A DNA stretch of 6,761 nt from JANRKT01 sp033763355 (GTDB lineage: Bacteria > Bacteroidota > Bacteroidia > Chitinophagales > Chitinophagaceae). The notes beneath the pieces were generated by a model. That model searched no databases. It saw nothing but the letters and a program-made list of their open reading frames with translations, and was not told the DNA's origin. Shown one piece after another: positions 1-6,665 of the stretch (position 1 is its first letter; every line of letters starts with the position of its first letter). A program made the translations under genes and the position numbers. The stretch lies in the NCBI GenBank assembly GCA_033763355.1, contig JANRKT010000266.1, forward strand, positions 1-6,761, given 5' to 3'.

Positions 1-1
1 T

Positions 2-862
2 TTCTTTACATTTCCTGATTTCAGTTACCTGAATAACCCCACGGTATGGATAACTGCCGTTACACTTGCAATTGTTGCAAGCCTTGAAACCCTGCTGAGT
101 ATTGAAGCGGTTGACAAGCTTGACCCCTACAAAAGAGTAACACCCAATAACCAGGAATTAAAAGCACAGGGTGTTGGCAACGCATTGTCGGGTTTAATAG
201 GCGGCATACCTGTTACATCAGTTATTGTAAGAAGCTCAGCTAATGTAAATGCGGGGGCCAGGAGCAAACTTTCAGCCATTATGCATGGGGTACTGATGCT
301 GCTCTGTGTTATGTTTATTCCTGTTATCCTGAATAAAATACCGCTTTCCGCACTGGCGGCTATACTCATTTTTACCGGTTATAAACTTGCCAAACTGCCG
401 CTGTTCCGTGAGTTTTATCAGAAAGGATGGGACCAGTTTGTGCCTTTTGTGGTTACTGTGGGTGCAATTTTGCTCAGCGATCTTTTGATTGGCATTATGG
501 TTGGTATATTCGTTGGACTGTTTTATATGGTACGCAGCAATTTCCGCTCTTCTGTTTTTGTGGTAAATGATAACAACAAGTATTTATTCAGGCTCAGAAA
601 AGACGTTTCTTTTCTCAACAAACCCATCATCAGGAAAAAACTTGAAGAGGTGCCGGCCAATGCCTATGTATTGCTCGATGCCACTCGTGCTGATTTTATT
701 GACAAGGATATTATTGATGTGGTGAATGAATTTATGGAGCATGCCCACCTGAAAAACATTACAGTTGAAGTTAAGAAAAGCCTGCATAAACCCATGCACG
801 AATTGTTTATCCAGCCCCGTGAAAAAAATGCAACAGAAGAACCATTATTTTCACAAAATTAA
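2..862 (+). CDS. SulP/SLC26-family anion transporter, C-terminal part (5' end outside the window)
   Basis: Inner-membrane anion transporter of the SulP family; substrate not certain, bicarbonate or sulfate most likely. The frame is open from base 2, giving 286 visible residues; family members are usually about 500-570, so the N-terminal transmembrane half is missing. An internal ATG at 185 is not the start, since conserved SulP sequence continues upstream of it. Visible residues 15-40 form a transmembrane segment with the family's acidic position (E29, in SLETLLS), which in relatives takes part in ion coupling. The GGIP..T...RS..N...GA signature lies near residues 66-84, followed by several hydrophobic segments to about residue 176. 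A short cytoplasmic STAS domain follows (about residues 190-262; DATRADFID at 226-234 matches the STAS loop). The stop lies 11 bases before a carbonic anhydrase gene, so the two are probably co-transcribed, which favours bicarbonate. The family call is firm; the substrate is inference. Confidence 0.93.
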   Translation, partial: FFTFPDFSYLNNPTVWITAVTLAIVASLETLLSIEAVDKLDPYKRVTPNNQELKAQGVGNALSGLIGGIPVTSVIVRSSANVNAGARSKLSAIMHGVLMLLCVMFIPVILNKIPLSALAAILIFTGYKLAKLPLFREFYQKGWDQFVPFVVTVGAILLSDLLIGIMVGIFVGLFYMVRSNFRSSVFVVNDNNKYLFRLRKDVSFLNKPIIRKKLEEVPANAYVLLDATRADFIDKDIIDVVNEFMEHAHLKNITVEVKKSLHKPMHELFIQPREKNATEEPLFSQN

Positions 863-873
863 AATTACCCGCC

Positions 874-1509
874 ATGACATCATACGAAAAGCTTTTCCTG
901 GAAAATAAAGCATGGGCAAAAGAAAAAACTGATGAAGACCCTGATTTTTTTAAACGGCTGGTGAACATACAATCACCTGAATTTTTATGGATAGGCTGCA
1001 GCGACAGCCGGGTGCCTGCCAATGAAATTACCGGAACACAGCCCGGTGAAATATTTGTGCACCGCAATGTGGCCAACCTTGTAATCAATACGGATGTAAA
1101 CCTGCTGAGTGTGCTTGATTATGCCGTTAACCACCTTAAAGTAAAACATGTTATTGTTTGCGGCCACTATGGCTGCGGCGGCGTTAAAGCTGCAATAACA
1201 AACAACGACTTTAAAGCAGTACTCAACATGTGGCTCAGAAATATAAAAGATGTGTACCGGATTCACCGGGCAGAACTGGATGCCATTTCTGACAATGAAA
1301 AGAAAACAGACCGGCTGGTAGAACTTAACGTTCAGGAGCAGGTATTTAACCTTGCCAAAACATCTATCATCCAGAGGGCCTGGAAAAATGAAAAACGCCC
1401 TGACCTTCACGGATGGGCTTACCGCTTAACAGATGGTATTATTAAACCGGTTTTTGAAATGCCTGCCGGAACGCACATTGACGATCTTTATGAATATGAT
1501 GATTTATAA
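874..1509 (+). CDS. can: beta-class carbonic anhydrase
   Basis: Cytoplasmic zinc enzyme that interconverts CO2 and bicarbonate. The 211-residue protein has all beta-class signatures. CSDSRVPANEI begins at residue 42 and supplies zinc ligand C42 and the D44/R46 dyad. HRNVAN follows at 63-68, and GHYGCGG at 97-103 supplies ligands H98 and C101. These positions equal those of E. coli Can (C42, D44, H98, C101), and the length is close to its 220 residues. The ATG at 874 is therefore supported by the alignment of the N-terminus. It follows the SulP gene by 11 bases on the same strand, so the pair probably forms one transcript for inorganic-carbon supply, making bicarbonate available for carboxylases or balancing transported bicarbonate. 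No unusual residue changes are visible. The symbol can is by similarity; Bacteroidota often carry several beta-CA paralogues. Confidence 0.96.
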   Translation: MTSYEKLFLENKAWAKEKTDEDPDFFKRLVNIQSPEFLWIGCSDSRVPANEITGTQPGEIFVHRNVANLVINTDVNLLSVLDYAVNHLKVKHVIVCGHYGCGGVKAAITNNDFKAVLNMWLRNIKDVYRIHRAELDAISDNEKKTDRLVELNVQEQVFNLAKTSIIQRAWKNEKRPDLHGWAYRLTDGIIKPVFEMPAGTHIDDLYEYDDL

Positions 1510-1536
1510 CTGTAATATTTAATCCGCCGGCTTTGT

Positions 1537-1544
1537 TATCTTTA
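1537..1544 (+). promoter_or_regulatory. possible -7 promoter element before the PPK2 gene
   Basis: TATCTTTA matches the Bacteroidota -7 consensus TAnnTTTG at all but the last base. It lies in the 74-base gap between the carbonic anhydrase and PPK2 genes, about 40 bases before the PPK2 start. No good -33 TTTG stands at the usual 17-23 base distance, so this is weak. If real, PPK2 has its own promoter; otherwise it is the third gene of the sulP-can transcript. Confidence 0.3.
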
Positions 1545-1552
1545 TTTTTATT

Positions 1553-1568
1553 TAATGCCCGGGCATTA
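1553..1568. repeat. perfect 16-bp palindrome upstream of the PPK2 gene
   Basis: TAATGCCCGGGCATTA is its own reverse complement, with the centre between 1560 and 1561. It lies 15 bases before the PPK2 start and just downstream of the possible -7 element. This would put it in the 5' leader, where a dimeric repressor could bind. It has no loop and no following T-run, so it does not look like an intrinsic terminator. The symmetry is seen directly; the operator role is a guess. Confidence 0.4.
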
Positions 1569-1583
1569 TAAATACAGGTAATC

Positions 1584-2507
1584 ATGACCAAAGCATTTCT
1601 CTCTTATCTTGACACGCTGAAAGTAAAACCCGGAAAGAGAATTTCACTTTCAAAAGATTTTCATGCTGACTATGATCACAAAACTTTTTCAAAAGAAGAA
1701 GGGCAGCAATTGCTAGAAGAAGGAATTAAAAACCTTTCCCGGCTACAGGATAAACTGTATGCTCATGATGAATACAGTGTGCTGATTGTGCTTCAGGCCA
1801 TGGATGCAGCAGGCAAAGATGCAGCCATTAAGCATGTCATGAGCGGCCTTAACCCGCAGGGAGTTAAAGTAACCAGTTTTAAAGTGCCTTCTAAAGAAGA
1901 GCTGGACCATGATTATTTCTGGAGGCATTACAAAGCCCTGCCTGCAAGGGGCGAAATAGGCATTTTCAACCGTTCACACTATGAAAATGTACTTGTAACC
2001 CGTGTTCATCCTGAATATGTGCTGGGTGAAAATATTCCCATAATCAACTCGCTGAAGGATATTGATAAAAAATTCTGGGATAACCGCTTTAAACAAATCA
2101 ACCGTTTTGAAAAAAACCTTGCACATAACGGCACCGTAATTCTCAAATTCTTTTTACATGTTTCCCCGGAAGAACAGAAAAAGCGTTTTATAGAAAGGAT
2201 AGATGACCCTTCCAAGAACTGGAAATTTGCGCTGGCAGATGTGGAAGAAAGAAAGCGCTGGAATGACTACATGTATGCTTATGAAGAAATGTTAAGCAAC
2301 ACTTCACAGGAAGATGCCCCGTGGTTTGTATTGCCTGCTGATGACAAATGGTTTACCCACCTGTGCCTTGCTGCCATTATCTACAAACAATTCGAAAAAC
2401 TTGAATTGAGTTATCCCGCAGTGAGCAAAGAGCAAAAAGCAAAACTGCAGGGGGCGAAAAAACAGTTGCTTGGGGAGGGTAAGAAGAAGAATAACCGAAA
2501 GGAATAA
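1584..2507 (+). CDS. ppk2: polyphosphate:nucleotide phosphotransferase, PPK2 family (class III-like)
   Basis: Cytoplasmic kinase that transfers phosphate from inorganic polyphosphate to nucleotides. Class III members accept both AMP and ADP and so can make ATP from AMP. The protein has 307 residues, a normal single-domain length. The Walker A loop is AMDAAGKD at 72-79. The Walker B region is GEIGIFNRSHYENVLVTRVH at 123-142. A basic lid segment lies around 199-214 (KKRF..RIDDPSKNWKF), and the conserved PWFVLPADDKWF block is near the C-terminus. From memory, the pattern resembles class III enzymes such as Meiothermus ruber PPK2; the class call is less firm than the family call. The C-terminus is lysine-rich and probably disordered. 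The start at 1584 follows a weak AGGTAA sequence. The gene lies 74 bases behind carbonic anhydrase on the same strand and converges on the crotonase gene, with 19 bases between stops. Confidence 0.93.
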   Translation: MTKAFLSYLDTLKVKPGKRISLSKDFHADYDHKTFSKEEGQQLLEEGIKNLSRLQDKLYAHDEYSVLIVLQAMDAAGKDAAIKHVMSGLNPQGVKVTSFKVPSKEELDHDYFWRHYKALPARGEIGIFNRSHYENVLVTRVHPEYVLGENIPIINSLKDIDKKFWDNRFKQINRFEKNLAHNGTVILKFFLHVSPEEQKKRFIERIDDPSKNWKFALADVEERKRWNDYMYAYEEMLSNTSQEDAPWFVLPADDKWFTHLCLAAIIYKQFEKLELSYPAVSKEQKAKLQGAKKQLLGEGKKKNNRKE

Positions 2508-2526
2508 ACAGTAGTTTTTAAACAAG

Positions 2527-3306
2527 CTATTTCTTTTTAAACTTAGCAATCGCCTCTCTTGTAAAATCACTCAGCACCAGTCTGCCGCTGATGGCTGCCC
2601 TTTCTGCAAGTAAGCTGTCCCACAGTTCCGTTCCTCTCCAGAATACTTTTTTCATTTCGGTCATGGCATCAGGGCTGGCATGGGTAAGAGAGAGGGATAG
2701 TTTTCGTACTGATTCTTCCATCTCTTCAATACTGGCATGCACTTCTGCAAACAAGCCTTTCCTCCTTGCCCATTCTGCATTGCGCCACATGCCGGCATCA
2801 ATGGCCAGCTGGCTGAAAGCCGATACACCCATCTTTCTTTCAACAGCAGGCCCAACAACAAAAGGGCCGATGCCTACTGCCAGTTCACTCAGTTTCACTT
2901 CAGCCGTTTCAGTTGCAATGCAATAATCTACAGATGCGGCAAGCCCCACCCCTCCGCCAACACATTTGCCCTGCACCATGCCAATGATGAATTTGGGGCA
3001 CTTGCGCATGGCATTGATTACATTGGCAAAGCCCATAAAAAATTTGCGCCCCTGTTCTTCCGTTTTTATGCCAATCAGTTCATCAAAGGAAGCGCCGGCA
3101 CAAAATACTTTTTCACCTGCGCTTTTCAGTATGATCACTTTTACATCAGGGTCCACCCCCGCCCGGTGTACTGCTTTGGCAAGTTCTTCAAGCAATAATC
3201 CCGGCAAAGAATTGCTTTGCGGATGAAAGAACTCAATTGTACAGATACCCTGGTGAAGCTCGTACTTTACATATCCGCCTTTTACATCTGTAACCATAAC
3301 AAACAT
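2527..3306 (-). CDS. enoyl-CoA hydratase/isomerase (crotonase) family protein
   Basis: Crotonase-superfamily protein expected to hydrate or isomerise an unsaturated acyl-CoA in the cytoplasm. The 259-residue length is typical. The CoA-binding and oxyanion-hole segment FCAGASFDEL is at 68-77. The second oxyanion segment, GKCVGGGVGLAASVDY, is at 113-128. LSELAVGIGPFV follows at 139-150. In true enoyl-CoA hydratases two glutamates act (E144 and E164 of the rat enzyme). Here the first is G121 and only the second, E141, is kept. The same pattern occurs in LiuC-type methylglutaconyl-CoA hydratase-like proteins, and it fits neither PaaF (two Glu) nor PaaG (Asp). The start is 14 bases after the paaZ stop, so the two genes are very probably co-transcribed. 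Position suggests phenylacetate or a related CoA pathway; the exact substrate is unknown. An alternative start at M4 (3297) is possible. Confidence 0.9.
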   Translation of the reverse strand: MFVMVTDVKGGYVKYELHQGICTIEFFHPQSNSLPGLLLEELAKAVHRAGVDPDVKVIILKSAGEKVFCAGASFDELIGIKTEEQGRKFFMGFANVINAMRKCPKFIIGMVQGKCVGGGVGLAASVDYCIATETAEVKLSELAVGIGPFVVGPAVERKMGVSAFSQLAIDAGMWRNAEWARRKGLFAEVHASIEEMEESVRKLSLSLTHASPDAMTEMKKVFWRGTELWDSLLAERAAISGRLVLSDFTREAIAKFKKK

Positions 3307-3320
3307 TTTATGGTGAGTAG

Positions 3321-5369
3321 TTAATCCTGGTTTTTCTTTTTAACCATTGTAAGAATGGTTGCAACAGCCACCTGTTCATCTGTTTCGTCAAACACCTCAA
3401 CAAACCATTTTACAATGCCTTTTGCAATATCAGCAGGTTCTTTCTTTTCCTGCTGAATTTTTTCTTTACAGGTAAACCTTACATAAACGCTATGGCCTGC
3501 ATAAACCGGTTTGGTAAACCGCAACTCATCTATGCCGTAGTTTAACAGAACAGGGTTTTTTTCATAACCGTCAACAAACAAACCTGCGGCAACGCTTAGT
3601 ATAAAATAACCATGTGCCACCTGCTCTTCAAACATAGTGCCGCTGAAATCAGTTTCTTTTTTATGTGCGTAGAAATGGTCGCCGCTTAATTCAGCAAAGC
3701 GGTCTATATCCGCTGAAGTGATCAATCTTTTTCCGGTTATCAGTTGGTCGCCGGTTTGTAAATCCTCAAAATATTTTTTAAAAGGATGAACAGCGCCTGT
3801 ATTTCCTTTTGCATAGGGCTGGTAAACATTGGTAATAGCTGTAATGGCTGTTGGCGAACCCTGTATGGCAACCCGCTGCATATAATGTTTTACCCCTCTT
3901 ATACCACCCATTTCCTCCCCGCCTCCTGCACGTCCGGGGCCGCCATGCACCAGCAATGGCAAAGGCGAACCATGACCGGTGCTTTCCCTTGCACATTCAT
4001 TATTCAATACCAGTATCCTTCCGTGATGTGTTGCTGCACCCAATACATATTTTTTTGCAATGGCATTATCAGCAGTAACTATTGAGCTGCACAATGAGCC
4101 TTTTCCTTTCTTTGATAAAGCTATGGCATCATCTGTATTTTTATAAGGCATAATGGTGCTTACGGGGCCAAATGCTTCTACGTTATGCGCTTCATTGGCC
4201 TCAAATGGCTTTTCGTTCATCAGCAATAAAGGGCTGATAAAAGCTCCTTTGCTGCTGTCGGCATCAATAACTTCAACGCCATCAAGCGAGCCATAAATAA
4301 TTTGCGATGAGGCAAGAAGCTTTTGCACCTGTTCTTTTACCTCATTACGCTGGGCCTGTCCTGCAAGGGAACCCATTCTTACCTTCTCATTTAATGGATT
4401 GCCAATTGTTGTTTGCGATAATGCTTTGCTGATGGCTTTCCACACATCTTCCATTTTATTTTCCGGAACAAATATCCTTCGGATGGCGGTGCATTTCTGT
4501 CCCGCCTTTACTGTCATTTCTTTTCTCACTTCTTTAATAAAAATATCCCACTCCGGCATATCAGGGGTTACATCATTGCCCAGTACAATACAATTAAGGG
4601 AATCTGCCTCCATATTAAAAGGCACACTTTCGCTGAGTATTTTCGGGTGGGACTTCAGCATTAAACCTGTTGAAGCGGAGCCTGTAAATGTTACCACATC
4701 CTGCGAACTTACATGATCAAGCAGGTCTCCTGCGCTTCCGCAAATAAGCTGTAAAGCCCCCTCCGGTAAAATACCTGAAGCTGCAATTTCCCTTACTACC
4801 GCTTCGGTTAAATAAGAAGTTACTGTTGCAGGTTTTACCAGCGCAGGCATTCCTGCAAGCAGGTTTACTGCAATTTTTTCAAGCATGCCCCATACCGGAA
4901 AATTGAATGCATTGATGTGAATGGCAACACCTTCTTTGGGCACCATGATGTGATGCCCCATAAAAGTATTGTTCTTGCTTAAATTGTGCCCTTCGCCATC
5001 AGTATAAAAAGTTTCGTCAGGAAATTTTCTTCTTAATGAAGCATAGGAAAACAAATTCCCGATTCCGCCTTCAATATCAATCCGGCTATCTGCTTTTGTT
5101 GCGCCTGTCTGGTAGCTGATCTGATAAAATTTTTCGAGGTGGTTCCGCAGGTGCATGGCCAGCGCCCTGAGCATTAAACCACGCTGGTGAAAAGTCATTT
5201 TGCACAAATTGGGATAGCCTGTTTTTCGGGCATATTCAAGGGCAGCAGAAAAATCAATGCCTTTTGTTGAAGCAGCACCAATCACTTCTCCATTAACAGC
5301 ATTGTATAAAGTCTGCCCTTCACCATCGCCTTCAATCCATTTGCCTGAAATATAATTTCCGAGTTTCAT
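3321..5369 (-). CDS. paaZ: PaaZ: oxepin-CoA hydrolase / 3-oxo-5,6-dehydrosuberyl-CoA semialdehyde dehydrogenase
   Basis: Bifunctional cytoplasmic enzyme of aerobic phenylacetate degradation. The C-terminal hydratase opens the oxepin-CoA ring, and the N-terminal aldehyde dehydrogenase oxidises the resulting semialdehyde with NADP+. Its 682 residues match E. coli PaaZ (681). The ALDH domain spans about 1-520, with N156 (AFNFP), cofactor-contacting K179, general base E254 (NMEADSLN) and nucleophile C293 (GQKCTAIRR). The MaoC/R-hydratase domain spans about 530-680, with the motif FAELSGDHFYAH at 558-569 (D564 and H569, equivalent to D561 and H566 of E. coli) followed by VAHGYF. All catalytic residues in both halves are present, so both activities should be intact. 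It follows the DUF1569-like gene by 23 bases and precedes the crotonase by 14, with no promoter motif in either gap, which suggests one operon. The other paa genes are not in the window. Confidence 0.96.
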   Translation of the reverse strand: MKLGNYISGKWIEGDGEGQTLYNAVNGEVIGAASTKGIDFSAALEYARKTGYPNLCKMTFHQRGLMLRALAMHLRNHLEKFYQISYQTGATKADSRIDIEGGIGNLFSYASLRRKFPDETFYTDGEGHNLSKNNTFMGHHIMVPKEGVAIHINAFNFPVWGMLEKIAVNLLAGMPALVKPATVTSYLTEAVVREIAASGILPEGALQLICGSAGDLLDHVSSQDVVTFTGSASTGLMLKSHPKILSESVPFNMEADSLNCIVLGNDVTPDMPEWDIFIKEVRKEMTVKAGQKCTAIRRIFVPENKMEDVWKAISKALSQTTIGNPLNEKVRMGSLAGQAQRNEVKEQVQKLLASSQIIYGSLDGVEVIDADSSKGAFISPLLLMNEKPFEANEAHNVEAFGPVSTIMPYKNTDDAIALSKKGKGSLCSSIVTADNAIAKKYVLGAATHHGRILVLNNECARESTGHGSPLPLLVHGGPGRAGGGEEMGGIRGVKHYMQRVAIQGSPTAITAITNVYQPYAKGNTGAVHPFKKYFEDLQTGDQLITGKRLITSADIDRFAELSGDHFYAHKKETDFSGTMFEEQVAHGYFILSVAAGLFVDGYEKNPVLLNYGIDELRFTKPVYAGHSVYVRFTCKEKIQQEKKEPADIAKGIVKWFVEVFDETDEQVAVATILTMVKKKNQD

Positions 5370-5392
5370 AGTATGATTGATTAAAACAACAA

Positions 5393-5869
5393 TTACTCTT
5401 TTACAACCGGTTCCACACCAAATTGTTTCAGGTGGTGCAGCGCATGTTTATGCAACAAATGCACTTGTTCTGCATAATTTAATTCACCAAAAAAGGGGTT
5501 CATCACCCTTTTACCCGGTTGCCCCTCATAAGTTTTAAAAAAGTCCAGCAATGTTTCCTGTAATTCATTTATAGATGCCTGAACAGTATGGTGAGCCGGG
5601 GGAAGAGGAGTTTCAGGCAGATTGGGGTTGACTGTATTTTCCCTGAAAGGTTTTTCGCTCATCATAAATTCGTAAGCCTTCTGCTGTTTTTCTCCTGCCA
5701 ATATCCGGGGTTGCTGAACAGCTCCTGTGGCTATTTTCAACGCATGGCTGAAATGTTCTATCATCTGCTGAAAATTCATTTTACCCCATCTTGCCTGTGT
5801 ACCGGCAGGTATCTTTTGCAACAGTGGTATAAACGCTTTGCTGAGAAACATTTTTTTTTCTTCATTCAT
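5393..5869 (-). CDS. DUF1569 / DinB-like protein
   Basis: Small cytoplasmic protein of 158 residues from the chosen start, of unknown function. It resembles the DUF1569 family, which belongs to the DinB-like four-helix-bundle proteins that often bind a metal through histidines. The supporting patterns are RWGKMNFQQMIEHFSHAL at 27-44 and the C-terminal block NPFFGELNYAEQVHLLHKHA, followed by HHLKQFG. H39, H142 and H146 could form the metal triad (H and HxxxH); this is inference. The frame stays open upstream to an ATG at 5947. That extension would run through the adenylate kinase terminator and a promoter-like site, and it is not family-like, so the ATG at 5869 is preferred. An A9 run covers the codons just before the in-frame ATG at 5851. 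The gene is probably first in an operon with paaZ and the crotonase gene. Confidence 0.82.
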   Translation of the reverse strand: MNEEKKMFLSKAFIPLLQKIPAGTQARWGKMNFQQMIEHFSHALKIATGAVQQPRILAGEKQQKAYEFMMSEKPFRENTVNPNLPETPLPPAHHTVQASINELQETLLDFFKTYEGQPGKRVMNPFFGELNYAEQVHLLHKHALHHLKQFGVEPVVKE

Positions 5870-5888
5870 GGCAGGCCTTCTTATGTTG

Positions 5889-5918
5889 CAAAGTAAAACA
5901 AAAAAGCCCCCGGTACAA
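5889..5918 (-). promoter_or_regulatory. possible promoter of the DUF1569-paaZ-crotonase cluster
   Basis: On the minus strand TTACTTTG (5896-5889) matches the Bacteroidota -7 element TAnnTTTG in 7 of 8 positions. TTG (5918-5916) lies 19 bases upstream as a -33 candidate. A start of transcription a few bases further on would give a leader of about 15 bases before the ATG at 5869. The site overlaps the adenylate kinase terminator, so the -33 match may be accidental. Confidence 0.35.
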
Positions 5919-5926
5919 CCAGGGGC
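5900..5926 (-). terminator. intrinsic terminator of the adenylate kinase gene
   Basis: Read on the minus strand, GCCCCTGGT (5926-5918) and ACCGGGGGC (5914-5906) pair over nine bases, with one G-T wobble and a three-base TGT loop. Six T residues follow (5905-5900). It lies 26 bases past the adk stop codon. This is a textbook Rho-independent terminator and separates adk from the downstream paaZ cluster. Confidence 0.9.
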
Positions 5927-5952
5927 ATTGCAGTTGGTTTGGGTCAATATCT

Positions 5953-6537
5953 TTATACGTCGGCCATTCTTGCTTCTATTACCGATGAAAGCCTTTCGAA
6001 AACATCATCAATGGCGCCCATCCCTTCCACCTCTTCTACTTTATCCGTTTTGCGGTAGTAATCTGCTACAGGCAACGTTTCTTTTTTATAAACATCAAGT
6101 CTTTTGCGCTGTACTTTTTCATCTGCGTCATCACTGCGGCCTGATGTTTTGGCCCGGTGCACCATGCGTTTCACCAGCTCATCATCGGCCACTTTCATAA
6201 AGAGCACTGCCGCAATGGAAGTTTTCTTTAAGGTAAGCAGTTTATCCAGCGCCTCTGCCTGGGCTGTTGTGCGGGGAAAACCATCAAACAAAAAACCTTT
6301 GGCATTGGGGTTATTATCCAGGGCGGAACTGATCATTCCAATTACTACTTCATCAGGCACAAGCTGGCCTTTATCCATGATGCTTTTTGCTTCAAGGCCA
6401 AGCGGGGTTTTGCCGGCAATTTCACTGCGCAGCAAATCCCCGGTAGAAAGATGTTTTAAATCATATTTTTCGATAAGTTTTGCCGATTGCGTACCTTTTC
6501 CACTGCCCGGGGGCCCGAATATGATTAAATTGAACAT
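5953..6537 (-). CDS. adk: adenylate kinase
   Basis: Essential cytoplasmic enzyme catalysing ATP + AMP to 2 ADP. The 194-residue protein has the P-loop GPPGSGKGT at 8-16. The AMP-site STGDLLR is at 31-37 and DGFPRTTAQ at 85-93. Arginines R124, R128, R134 and R146 correspond to E. coli R119, R123, R156 and R167. The LID is the short form (about residues 129-138) without zinc-binding cysteines, so this is a short-type enzyme. The start at 6537 puts the P-loop at the usual distance from the N-terminus. A good Bacteroidota promoter lies about 30 bases upstream and a strong terminator follows the stop, so it appears to be transcribed alone. It is divergent from the exported-protein gene at 6689. 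Confidence 0.97.
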   Translation of the reverse strand: MFNLIIFGPPGSGKGTQSAKLIEKYDLKHLSTGDLLRSEIAGKTPLGLEAKSIMDKGQLVPDEVVIGMISSALDNNPNAKGFLFDGFPRTTAQAEALDKLLTLKKTSIAAVLFMKVADDELVKRMVHRAKTSGRSDDADEKVQRKRLDVYKKETLPVADYYRKTDKVEEVEGMGAIDDVFERLSSVIEARMADV

Positions 6538-6568
6538 ACCGCTTACTAACCCGTTTTTGGTGAGAATT

Positions 6569-6598
6569 CAAATATAATGGGAAAAACAAAATGTTAAA
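6569..6598 (-). promoter_or_regulatory. adk promoter (Bacteroidota -33/-7 type)
   Basis: On the minus strand TATATTTG (6576-6569) matches the -7 consensus TAnnTTTG exactly. TTTA (6598-6595) lies 18 bases upstream as a near match to the -33 TTTG. Transcription would start around 6562, giving a leader of about 25 bases before the adk ATG. Both elements and the spacing fit the known Bacteroidota primary-sigma pattern. Confidence 0.65.
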
Positions 6599-6609
6599 CC
6601 ATTTTCCCA
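6578..6609. repeat. 8-bp inverted repeat with 16-base spacer in the divergent promoter region
   Basis: TGGGAAAA (6578-6585) and TTTTCCCA (6602-6609) are perfect reverse complements. The arm centres are 24 bases apart, roughly two helix turns. The repeat spans the -33 element of the adk promoter and the space before the -7 element, so a bound dimer could block adk. The arms are A/T-rich, so chance is a real alternative. Confidence 0.35.
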
Positions 6610-6657
6610 AAAATTAAGTGGTCAGCCAGTTGACAAACCGCTTAAACCCCATCTTCG

Positions 6658-6665
6658 TACATTTG
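6658..6665 (+). promoter_or_regulatory. -7 promoter element of the rightward exported-protein gene
   Basis: TACATTTG is an exact match to the Bacteroidota -7 consensus TAnnTTTG. TTGACA (6630-6635) lies upstream, but the 25-base gap from its TTG to the -7 element is a little long for a -33. Transcription would begin near 6670, downstream of the ATG at 6668, which argues that translation starts at the ATG at 6689. Confidence 0.5.

Noticed and set aside
985..1410. 141-residue open frame on the minus strand
   Set aside because: It lies wholly antisense to the carbonic anhydrase gene, whose motifs are intact, and its translation looks like no known protein.
1553..1568. Palindrome before the PPK2 gene read as a terminator of the sulP-can transcript
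   Set aside because: It has no loop bases and no T-run after it on the plus strand, so it does not fit an intrinsic terminator.
2508..2526. Bidirectional terminator between the convergent PPK2 and crotonase genes
   Set aside because: The 19 bases are A/T-rich with repeated TTTTTAAAC but form no stable hairpin; I see no terminator signal for either gene.
2737..3198. 153-residue open frame on the plus strand, with further frames at 2591-2926 and 2966-3226
   Set aside because: These are antisense to the crotonase gene; composition is cysteine- and histidine-rich without domain features, as expected for shadow frames.
5870..5947. 26-residue N-terminal extension of the DUF1569-like protein
   Set aside because: It would be encoded by the adk terminator hairpin and a promoter-like site, and conserved family sequence begins only after the ATG at 5869.
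1584..6537. A joint ATP-regeneration operon of PPK2 and adenylate kinase
   Set aside because: The genes are on opposite strands, separated by the paaZ cluster, and adk has its own promoter and terminator.
6104..6577. 157-residue open frame on the plus strand
   Set aside because: It is antisense to adenylate kinase and serine-rich from reversed codons; there is no sign of independent coding.
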